From assembly GCA_041488095.1 (NCBI GenBank), contig JBGPOP010000078.1, positions 1-6,280 on the forward strand: 6,280 nucleotides of DNA, in the 5' to 3' direction. Shown here piece by piece: positions 1 through 6,240 of this stretch. The notes under the pieces were generated by a model. The model was not told where the DNA came from and did no database searches. It worked only from the letters and a program-made list of their open reading frames with translations. A program made the translations under genes and the position numbers. Origin of the DNA: DASYPQ01 sp041488095. GTDB taxonomy: Bacteria > Planctomycetota > UBA1135 > GCA-002686595. How positions within the stretch are numbered: position 1 is the first letter of the stretch; each line of letters begins with the position of its first letter.

Positions 1-142
1 GAGGTCCTTTCTCCCCGGGCGAGGCCGGGGGCTGTTCCCCGGCGCGACTGGATGAACCCCCTCCGGTTTCAGGACAAAGCCCGAAAAACCTCCGGGAGTG
101 GCTGAAGCTCTAGACAGCGGTGGGGGCCAGATTCCACGCCGG
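1..142. other. Non-coding flank downstream of cysS with GC-rich inverted repeats
   Basis: I see no gene with a convincing start, family resemblance or ribosome binding site here. The stretch lies beyond the stop of the leftward cysS gene, so it is probably its 3' untranslated region plus intergenic DNA. It holds a perfect 7-bp inverted repeat (24-30 with 37-43, loop 31-36). A competing 6-bp pairing (13-18 with 25-30) uses the same central G-rich arm. A weaker 4-bp pairing is at 80-83 with 93-96. None is followed on either strand by a run of T, so an intrinsic terminator is not supported. The region may continue into a gene outside the window. Confidence 0.5.
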
Positions 143-1570
143 CTAGGAATCCTGCCTTTGCCGCCAGACCACTCCCTTGGGCGTGTCCTCCAGCGCGATG
201 CCCTTCGCGAGGAGGAGGTCGCGGATGCGATCCGCCTCCCGGAAGTCCTTGGCCTTGCGCGCGGCCTCGCGTGCGTCGATCAGCCTGCGTATGTCGGCGT
301 CGAGGATGTCCTCCTCGAACCGGATCACGCCGAGCACCCGGTTCGCCTTCTCGACGAGTTGCAGGGCCTGCGACGCGGCCGACGCTCCCAGGCGTTCCTC
401 GAGAACGCTCGTGCGCAGCTTGAAGAGGGCCGACAGCGCGCGCGGCGTGCTCAGGTCGTCGTCCATCCCCGCCTCGAACTCCTCTTTCGCGTCGGCGACC
501 TCCTCGAGCCCGTCGTCCGCGCTCGGAGCCGCGCCCTGGCCACCGGCCGCGCGGCGCAGCCTGGCGACGAGGTCGTCGAGGCTCTCGAGCGCCGCGCCAG
601 CCTCCTTCATGATCTCCCACGTGAAGTTCAAGGGCTGCCGGTAGTGGCCACGGATCAGGCACAAGCGCAGCGCGCGAGCGCTGAAGCCCTTGGCCTTGAC
701 GTCGTCGAGGCTGTACACGTTGCCGAGGCTCTTGCTCATCTTCCCGCCGTCGACCTGCAGGAACTTGGCGTGCATCCAGTAGCTCGCGAACGGCTTGCCG
801 GTGTAGGACTCGCTCTGCGCGATCTCGCACTCGTGGTGCGGGAAGATGTTGTCCTCGCCTCCGGTGTGGATGTCGATCCGCTCGCCGAGGTGCTTCATGG
901 CCATCGCCGAGCACTCGATGTGCCAGCCCGGGAATCCGTCCGGGCCGAATCGGCTCTTCCACTTCATGACGTGGTGCGGGTCGCTCTTCCACAGCGCGAA
1001 GTCGGCGGGATGGCGCTTCTCCTCGCGCACCTCGATGCGCGCGCCGGCGTCGAGCGCCTCGACCTTGTTGCCCGAGAGCCGCCCGTAGGCGGGGAACTTC
1101 GCCACCTCGAAGTACACGTTCCCCTCGACCTGATAGGCGAATCCCTTCGCGACGAGTGCCTCGATGATCGCGAGCATCTCCGGGATGTGATCGCTCGCGC
1201 GCGGGTAGCAGATCGCGGGGCGCAGACCGAGCGCGGCGATGTCGGCGAGGAAGAGATCGGAGTACGCGCGGCTGATCTGCCAGGGATCGCGGCCCTCCTT
1301 CTTCGCCTGGACCTCGAGCTTGTCCTCCCCCTCGTCGGCGTCGTCGGTCAGGTGGCCGACGTCGGTGATGTTCATCACCTGGCGCACGTCGTGGCCGCGG
1401 TACTCGAGCCAGCGGCGGAGGATGTCCGCGAAGAGGTAGGTGCGGAAGTTCCCGATGTGCGCGCGGCCGTAGACGGTCGGGCCGCAGTTGTACATGCGCA
1501 CGCGCCCGGGCTCGAGCGGCTGGAAGGCCTCCTTCCGCTTCGTCAGCGTGTTGTAGACGGTAAGGACCAC
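143..1570 (-). CDS. cysS: Cysteinyl-tRNA synthetase (class I aminoacyl-tRNA synthetase)
   Basis: Cytoplasmic enzyme that activates cysteine with ATP and attaches it to tRNA-Cys for translation. The 475 residues are close to the usual family length (about 460-500). The N-terminus has the typical YNTLT opening, then a CGPTVY segment with Cys29 and the HIGH-type signature HIGN at 38-41. The expected zinc ligands are Cys29, Cys220 (in GWHIECSAM), His245 and Glu249 (in FPHHECEIAQS), with the same spacing as in the well-studied family members. The KMSKS loop is intact at 277-281. The C-terminal tail (about 425-470) carries the family's LIDAR...AKDFREADRIRDLL...GIALEDTPKGVVW pattern. The start is GTG at 1568-1570, chosen because it sits directly before the conserved opening; no clear Shine-Dalgarno precedes it. 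The stop is TAG. The gene stands alone, divergent from the next one, and looks fully functional. Confidence 0.97.
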   Translation of the reverse strand: MVLTVYNTLTKRKEAFQPLEPGRVRMYNCGPTVYGRAHIGNFRTYLFADILRRWLEYRGHDVRQVMNITDVGHLTDDADEGEDKLEVQAKKEGRDPWQISRAYSDLFLADIAALGLRPAICYPRASDHIPEMLAIIEALVAKGFAYQVEGNVYFEVAKFPAYGRLSGNKVEALDAGARIEVREEKRHPADFALWKSDPHHVMKWKSRFGPDGFPGWHIECSAMAMKHLGERIDIHTGGEDNIFPHHECEIAQSESYTGKPFASYWMHAKFLQVDGGKMSKSLGNVYSLDDVKAKGFSARALRLCLIRGHYRQPLNFTWEIMKEAGAALESLDDLVARLRRAAGGQGAAPSADDGLEEVADAKEEFEAGMDDDLSTPRALSALFKLRTSVLEERLGASAASQALQLVEKANRVLGVIRFEEDILDADIRRLIDAREAARKAKDFREADRIRDLLLAKGIALEDTPKGVVWRQRQDS

Positions 1571-1652
1571 GTGGGCAGCTTCGGGGTCGGGCGCGGAGAG
1601 GGTATCCTCGGCAGCCTAGCGATTCCCGCCGACCCTTTCAGGGAGGTTTTCC
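1571..1652. promoter_or_regulatory. Divergent intergenic spacer between cysS and the exported-protein gene
   Basis: This 82-base spacer lies between two genes that point away from each other, so promoters for both should lie in it or overlap the gene starts; that is inference from layout. The only -10-like hexamer I can point to on the plus strand is TATCCT at 1603-1608. It has a poor -35 candidate (TTCGGG, 1580-1585) 17 bases upstream. I could not find a good sigma70-like pair for the leftward cysS. No operator-like palindrome or riboswitch/T-box architecture is evident, and the spacer is too short for a full T-box leader. Confidence 0.35.
1641..1647 (+). promoter_or_regulatory. Strong Shine-Dalgarno that fixes the GTG start at 1653
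   Basis: GGGAGGT is a near-perfect anti-16S complement lying 5 bases before the GTG at 1653-1655. It supports that GTG, whose first codons encode an export signal, as the true start. It is the clearest ribosome binding site in the window; the cysS and kinase starts lack one of this quality. Confidence 0.75.
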
Positions 1653-2504
1653 GTGCGTTCCCTGGTGATTCGAGTCGCGTTCGTGCTCGCCTGCCTGGCC
1701 GCGCCGGACGCCGCCGATCTCGCCCCCGTTCGCCACGCGACGTGCCTGCGCTTCTACAGCCTGGAGGGCGAGGTCAAGCCCGAGGCGCTGCGCAAGGCGG
1801 TGGCGGCGCTCGGGACGAAGGAGACGGAAGCGAGGGTCGTGCTCGGGCCGGCGGCAGTCTCGTCGCGGCCCAAGGCGCGCTTCCTCGCTCTGGAGGTGCC
1901 GGCGAAGACGCCGGCGAAGGACGTCCAGGCGGCGCTCAAGAAGGTCTGTTCGCACACGGACGAGCTCGCGTGGACCGCGTTCCAGGGAAGCGAGCGCGAG
2001 CTGCCCTCGATCTACGGCTTCTCGGCGCTCGAGTGCATCGTCGGCATGGACAACGACCTGCGCTGGTTCGACCTCTCCGCCGGGAGGGCGCGGTTCTTCT
2101 GCCTGCCGGGCAAGCTCGACGCAAAGGACCTGCGCGCGCGCTTCAGCAGGCTGTACCAGCCGTTCAACGCGGGAGAGCTCGGCGATCTCGTCCACGAGTC
2201 GATCGAGTGGAAGCTCGCCGAGCCCCTCGACGCCGCGGCGGCGAAGGCGGCGGAGAAGGCGATCGCGAAGCTGCCGGGCGTGAGGAAGGCGAGGATCGAC
2301 GTCGAGACGCACACCCTGACGGCCGAGATCGAGCACGATGGCCTGCGCGCCGCGGCTCCCGGGAGCACCGCTGGCGGGGCGACCGGGAAGGAAGCGGAAG
2401 CGCGGCTCCCGGGCGGCGGATTCCTCGTCGACGACGTGCTTGGTATGCTCGAATCGACGAAGATCGCGCTCGAATCCGCCGCGGCCGGGAAAGAGAAGCG
2501 CTGA
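1653..2504 (+). CDS. Exported hypothetical protein with an HMA-like segment lacking CxxC
   Basis: I do not recognise this 283-residue protein as a named family. The N-terminus (Arg2 and Arg7, then a hydrophobic VAFVLACLA stretch and small residues to about Ala20) reads as a Sec signal peptide. Cys14 in VLAC could make it a lipoprotein, but the lipobox is weak. The mature part looks like several alternating helix/strand units. Residues about 193-227 (a helix, then KLPGVRKARIDVET and a strand) resemble the second half of a heavy-metal-associated (HMA, ferredoxin-like) domain. The metal-binding CxxC of that family is absent; the five cysteines are scattered (14, 31, 99, 128, 150). A similar helix-strand pattern at about 40-96 may be a diverged repeat. 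Residues 232-257 form a low-complexity Gly/Ala linker. GTG start with a strong ribosome binding site; TGA stop. It is 48 bases upstream of the kinase gene in the same frame, so probably the first gene of a two-gene operon. Being real is likely; its role is unknown. Confidence 0.8.
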   Translation: MRSLVIRVAFVLACLAAPDAADLAPVRHATCLRFYSLEGEVKPEALRKAVAALGTKETEARVVLGPAAVSSRPKARFLALEVPAKTPAKDVQAALKKVCSHTDELAWTAFQGSERELPSIYGFSALECIVGMDNDLRWFDLSAGRARFFCLPGKLDAKDLRARFSRLYQPFNAGELGDLVHESIEWKLAEPLDAAAAKAAEKAIAKLPGVRKARIDVETHTLTAEIEHDGLRAAAPGSTAGGATGKEAEARLPGGGFLVDDVLGMLESTKIALESAAAGKEKR

Positions 2505-2552
2505 CGGCAGCTTGAGCGCGTCCGCGCAGGATGCGAGATTCTCCGCTCTCCC

Positions 2553-5500
2553 GTGGCGCGCAGAGAACCCCGTTTCCGTCTCGACCGCGAGCTCGGCTCG
2601 GGCGCGACGGGCCGCGTCCTCCACGGCACGCTGACCCAGGCCTTCGGCCCCTGGCCCGCCGGCTTCGAGGTCGCGGTCAAGTACCTGCACCCGCACCTCG
2701 CCTCCGATCCCGCCGCGCTCTCGACCTTCGAAGCCGAAGCGCGCGCCGGCCGCGCGATCGAGCATCCCGACGTCGTCCACGTGCTTCACGCCGGCAGCGA
2801 CTCGCGCGGCCGCTACCTGCTCATGCCCTACGTCCCGGGCAAGAGCCTGCGCGAAGTCCTCCTGCAGAGCGGCATGCTCCCCGAGCCGCTCGTGCGCTCG
2901 GTCGCGCGCCAGATCGCGGGCGGTCTCGCGGCGCTGCACGCGGCCGGGATGGTCCACGGGGATCTCAAGCCCGAGAACGTCCGCCTCGACGCCGAAGGCA
3001 ACGCCGTGCTGCTCGACCTCGGCTTCGCCCGCGAGGCGGCTCCGCCCGCTTCGCGCAGTCCTGCGACCCGGCCCGGCAGCCTGCCCTATCTCTCGCCCGA
3101 GCAGGCACGCGGCGAGGCCGGCTCCGAGAAGAGCGACGTGTTCTCCCTGGGCGTCCTGATCTTCGAGCTCGCGACCGGCCTCCACCCGTTCTCGGCGTTC
3201 GCGGCGAAAAGAGACGGGCGCGGCCGTGCCCGCGGTCACGTTGCGCTCGCCGGGAGCGGCTCGAGCGGGCTCGTCTCGCGCGCGGCGCTGGAGAAGGAGG
3301 GCGCCGATCGCCTGCTCGCCTCGATCGCGATCGCGCGCTACGTGCCGCCTTCGCACATCGTCCCCCAGATCTCGCCCTTCCTCGACCGCCTTCTCCAGGA
3401 CGTCCTCCAGCGCGACCCCGAACGCAGGCCGTCCTCGGCGGACCTCTCGCGCCGACTCGTCGAGCAGGAGAGCGGCGCGTGGTGGCGCGGAGAGATCGAG
3501 TTCGGCGCGGCCGAGCGGCGCGGCGGCAGCGGCGAGAGACACGCCACGCACCTGACGCCGCTCGTCGGTCGGGAGGCGGAAATGGCGACGCTGCTCGAGG
3601 CCTACCATTCCGCGGTGCGCTCGACGGGGACCCCATCCGGCAGCCGTGCCGTATGGATCCGCGGCCTCCCCGGGAGCGGCAAGTCACGGCTCGTCAACGA
3701 ATTCGCTGCGCGAGCCCGCATGAGCGACGATCCTCCGCTGTTCCTCTACGGCCGCTGCCGCGAGCTCGAGGAGGAGCGCCCGGCGCAGCCGGTGCTGAGA
3801 CTGGTCGAGCGCTACCTGCGCCTGCCGCAGGGCACCGCGCCGAGCGCGCGCGAGATCGCGATCCTCGCAAAGCTCGTCCCTCCCAAGGCGGCCGAGACCC
3901 TCGCACGCGCGCTCGATCCGCGCGCCGAAGGCGAAACCCCTCTGGCCGTGCCCGTCGCGCTCGGGCTCCTGCTCGCGGGCCTCGCGAAGGCGATGTCGCT
4001 GGTCGTCTTCCTCGATGACGTCAACTGGGCCGGGGACGACACGCTCGATGTCCTGGCGTACCTCGCCGGAAAGCTCGCCGGTACGCACGCGCTGCTCATC
4101 CTGGGAGAGCGCGCGGGCGCGCAGGCGCGGCGCCCCGAGCGCCTCGAGGAGCTCTCGAAGCGGCTCGAGGCCGGGCCGGGCCTCGCGCGCATCGACCTTC
4201 TTCCTCTCGACGAGCGCGCGGTCGAGGACCTGGTCGCGGGCATGTTCCACCACTCTGCGCCGAGACTGCGGCTCTCGCAGGTGCTGTGGGAGAGGAGCCG
4301 CGGCAACGCCGGGATGCTCTCCGAGCTGTTGCGCGGGCTCGTGGCGCGCGGCGAGGCCGTTCCGCAGCCGGACGGCGGAGGATTCACGCTCGCGATCTCC
4401 CCCGACGAGCTGCCGCTCCCCGGCTCCCTCAAGGCCGCGATCGACGACTCCTACCGGAGGCTGCCGGCTCCCGACCGGGCCTGGATCAAACGTCTCGCGG
4501 TCGTCGGCGGCCGGATCGAGACGGACTTCCTGCTCTCGGCCTTCCCGGATGCGCGGCGCGCGGAGATCGACCTCGTGCTCGCGCGTCTCGTGCGCGCGGG
4601 CTGGCTCGCGCCTGCGGGACCGCGGTTCCGCTTCACCCGGCCGGCGCTGCGCGAGGCCGTGTACCGCTTGCTGTCGCGCGCCGAGCGGACGAAGCTCCAC
4701 GCCGCTGCGGCGGCGGCGTTGGCGCCGGCTGGCGGCGAGGCCGTCGCGCTCGACGACGCCTTCCAGCTCGCCTTCCACCTGCGCGCGGCCGAGGACCACC
4801 GCGGAATGCTCCCGCTCCTTCCGCCGCTGCTCTCGCGCCTCTTCCTGGCCGGCCAGCCCCAGCGCGTGCACGCGCTCGCGCGTTGGGGCCTCGCCGCGAT
4901 CGACGCCCTGCCGCGCTCGCGGGAACTCTCGCGCATGCGCATCGAGCTGCTGGAAGCGGCGGTCGACGCCGCCGATCGCCTCGGCTACCGCAAGGAGCAG
5001 CGCGACCTCCTCGACCGCCTCGCCGAACTCGAGTTCGACCCGAGCGAGGACCCCGAAGCGGTCGGGCGCGTCTACCTCCTTCACGCGCGCTACGCCGTGA
5101 GCACGGGTCAGTACGGCCTTGCGCGCGGCTGGCTCAAGAACGCCGCCGAGATGTTCGAGCGCGCCGGCAGGAAGCTGGAGCTCAGCGAGTCGCTCCGGCG
5201 CCTCTCGCTCGTGCAAAGCCACGTCGGTGAGATGAAGGAGGCCCGCAAGCTCGCCAAGGAGGCGCTCGCGCGCGCCCAGACCGACGCCCAGCGCGCGCTC
5301 GCGCGGGTCGCGCTCGGCACGATCGACGTCCTCGAGGACCGGCTCGAGCCGGCGATGCGCAATGTCGACCGCGCGCTCGCGCTCCTGCGGGCCGAGGAGG
5401 GACGCGGTCGCCCCGGGATCGTCGCCGCGACGCACCTCTTGCGCGCTCGCGTCTACCGGGTGTTCGGGAGCGCGGGCCGGGCGCACGCCTCGGCCAGCCG

Positions 5501-6143
5501 CGCGCTGGAGCTCTCGCGCGTCGCGGGCGAGAGGCGACTCGAGACGGAGGCCGGTGCACGCTTGGGCGGCATCCTGCTCGATCTCGACCGACCGGTAGAG
5601 GCGGAAGCGGCGCTCCGGGAGGCGCTGCGCCTCGCCACGGAGATCGAAGACCGCCGCGGCGAGGCGATCGCGCGCCTGTTCCTCGGGATCCTGCTCTGGG
5701 AAGCGGCGCTGCCGGAGGCCGCGCCGATGCTCTCGAAGGCGGGCGAGCTGGCGGTGGAGATGGGACTGAACCGCGTCGAGGCCGTCACACGGTCGATCCA
5801 GGCACGCATCGCGCGCGAGGCCGGCCGGATCCCGGAGGCGCTCGAACAGAGCGACCGCGCGATGGCGCTGCTCGACCGCTACGGCGCGGAGCTCTCCGAC
5901 CGGATCGTGATCGCGGGCACGCACGCGCTCGTGCTGCGGACGGACGGCGAGGAAAAGCAAGCCCTGGAGCTCGAGAAGCGCCTCTCGGAGCGCTTGCGGC
6001 GCGAGACGGCGCGGATCCGCTCGCCGCTCCTGCGGCTGCGACATCAGCGGGCCTCGCGGCGGCTGCTCGAAGCGGTTCTCTCGCCGTCGGGGCCGGTGTA
6101 CCCGCGAGTCGGCGAGCCCGCGGACGAAGTGCGGCAGCCCTAG
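2553..6143 (+). CDS. Ser/Thr protein kinase - AAA/STAND-type ATPase - TPR fusion protein
   Basis: A 1196-residue soluble signalling protein with no signal peptide or membrane segment seen. Residues about 8-303 are a eukaryotic-like (Hanks) Ser/Thr kinase: glycine loop LGSGATGRV (14-22), ATP-anchoring Lys43, probable helix-C Glu62, catalytic HGDLKPEN (135-142, Asp137, Asn142), metal-binding DLG (155-157), SPE (181-183), structural Asp195 and Arg292. All catalytic residues are present, so it should be active. The HRD arginine is Gly136, and the C-lobe has an extra stretch around 214-262. Residues about 336-700 are a predicted-ATPase module: PLVGRE (336-341), Walker A GLPGSGKS (371-378), Walker B VVFLDD (484-489) followed by VNWAGDD, a sensor-like LLILGER (514-520), then a GN..MLSELLRGL helix and winged-helix-like segment. 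From about 735 to 1148 are TPR-like helical pairs of 35-40 residues, the clearest between 836 and 1108. No DNA-binding, GAF or histidine-kinase domain follows. The architecture is known in large-genome bacteria; input and target are unknown. GTG at 2553 is the first standard start after the in-frame TGA at 2502-2504. Its ribosome binding site is weak, so translation may be coupled to the gene before it. Confidence 0.93.
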   Translation: MARREPRFRLDRELGSGATGRVLHGTLTQAFGPWPAGFEVAVKYLHPHLASDPAALSTFEAEARAGRAIEHPDVVHVLHAGSDSRGRYLLMPYVPGKSLREVLLQSGMLPEPLVRSVARQIAGGLAALHAAGMVHGDLKPENVRLDAEGNAVLLDLGFAREAAPPASRSPATRPGSLPYLSPEQARGEAGSEKSDVFSLGVLIFELATGLHPFSAFAAKRDGRGRARGHVALAGSGSSGLVSRAALEKEGADRLLASIAIARYVPPSHIVPQISPFLDRLLQDVLQRDPERRPSSADLSRRLVEQESGAWWRGEIEFGAAERRGGSGERHATHLTPLVGREAEMATLLEAYHSAVRSTGTPSGSRAVWIRGLPGSGKSRLVNEFAARARMSDDPPLFLYGRCRELEEERPAQPVLRLVERYLRLPQGTAPSAREIAILAKLVPPKAAETLARALDPRAEGETPLAVPVALGLLLAGLAKAMSLVVFLDDVNWAGDDTLDVLAYLAGKLAGTHALLILGERAGAQARRPERLEELSKRLEAGPGLARIDLLPLDERAVEDLVAGMFHHSAPRLRLSQVLWERSRGNAGMLSELLRGLVARGEAVPQPDGGGFTLAISPDELPLPGSLKAAIDDSYRRLPAPDRAWIKRLAVVGGRIETDFLLSAFPDARRAEIDLVLARLVRAGWLAPAGPRFRFTRPALREAVYRLLSRAERTKLHAAAAAALAPAGGEAVALDDAFQLAFHLRAAEDHRGMLPLLPPLLSRLFLAGQPQRVHALARWGLAAIDALPRSRELSRMRIELLEAAVDAADRLGYRKEQRDLLDRLAELEFDPSEDPEAVGRVYLLHARYAVSTGQYGLARGWLKNAAEMFERAGRKLELSESLRRLSLVQSHVGEMKEARKLAKEALARAQTDAQRALARVALGTIDVLEDRLEPAMRNVDRALALLRAEEGRGRPGIVAATHLLRARVYRVFGSAGRAHASASRALELSRVAGERRLETEAGARLGGILLDLDRPVEAEAALREALRLATEIEDRRGEAIARLFLGILLWEAALPEAAPMLSKAGELAVEMGLNRVEAVTRSIQARIAREAGRIPEALEQSDRAMALLDRYGAELSDRIVIAGTHALVLRTDGEEKQALELEKRLSERLRRETARIRSPLLRLRHQRASRRLLEAVLSPSGPVYPRVGEPADEVRQP

Positions 6144-6240
6144 CCCGGATCTCTCACGACATGTGAGCAACACGCCGTCGCCTCGTTCGTAAGTGGAGTT
6201 GGTTACACGAGCTCCAACCCACAAACGAGGGCGGACGGCG
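6144..6240 (+). other. Lower-GC spacer between the kinase gene and a probable transposase
   Basis: These 97 bases are about 61% GC by direct count, well below the genes to the left. The first 29 bases (6144-6172) show no recognisable signal. The rest, to the base before the next ATG, is taken up by one long imperfect inverted repeat. No T-run follows the repeat, so it is not a classical terminator for the kinase gene. The left end of the presumed insertion sequence should lie somewhere in this spacer. CCTCGTTCGTAAG at 6181-6193 is a possible terminal repeat, but the right end is outside the window and cannot be compared. Confidence 0.5.
6173..6240 (+). repeat. Long imperfect inverted repeat abutting the start codon at 6241
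   Basis: Pairing read base by base: 6173-6179 with 6234-6240 (7 bp), 6180-6182 with 6230-6232 (3 bp), 6183-6187 with 6224-6228 (5 bp), 6193-6196 with 6219-6222 (4 bp), and 6198-6202 with 6214-6218 (5 bp). That makes 24 pairs, with single-base bulges at 6197, 6229 and 6233, an internal loop (6188-6192 against 6223), and an 11-base apical loop (6203-6213). The right arm includes the only Shine-Dalgarno-like stretch, GAGGG at 6227-6231, 9 bases before the ATG. In RNA made by readthrough from the left, the structure would bury the ribosome binding site. Insertion sequences are known to limit transposase expression from outside promoters this way; that role here is inference. Confidence 0.7.

Noticed and set aside
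80..96. Possible intrinsic terminator for cysS (stem 80-83 with 93-96)
   Set aside because: The stem has only 4 bp with a 9-base loop, and in the cysS direction only a short CTTT follows, which is too weak for a terminator call.
1601..1608. A minus-strand -10-like GGATAC upstream of cysS
   Set aside because: No acceptable -35 element lies 16-18 bases upstream, so a promoter call is not supported.
2351..2413. 13-base exact direct repeat (2351-2363 and 2401-2413)
   Set aside because: It does not extend by a single base on either side, falls in different codon phases, and is all G/C/T of low complexity; a match of this length is expected by chance in DNA this GC-rich.
98..2515. An 805-codon open frame on the plus strand running antisense to cysS and through the next gene
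   Set aside because: It is a by-product of high GC content: its product is Arg/Ala/Leu-rich without recognisable motifs, and the overlapping frames encode a clear CysRS and an exported protein with a strong ribosome binding site.
2531..4018. An ATG at 2531 with an AGG just before it, opening a 495-codon frame overlapping the kinase
   Set aside because: The product is almost wholly Arg/Pro/Ala with no motif, while the GTG frame at 2553 gives an intact kinase N-terminus. The AGG may merely help ribosomes load near the true start.
3684..6224. An 846-codon minus-strand open frame opposite the kinase gene, and a 656-codon one at 1638-3608
   Set aside because: Both are mirror frames of GC-rich codons, low in complexity and without domain signatures; the plus-strand gene has a complete set of kinase and Walker motifs.
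6173..6240. Hairpin as a Rho-independent terminator of the kinase gene
   Set aside because: The right arm runs directly into ATGACAGATT with no T-run, and the position against a start codon fits translational control or element structure better.
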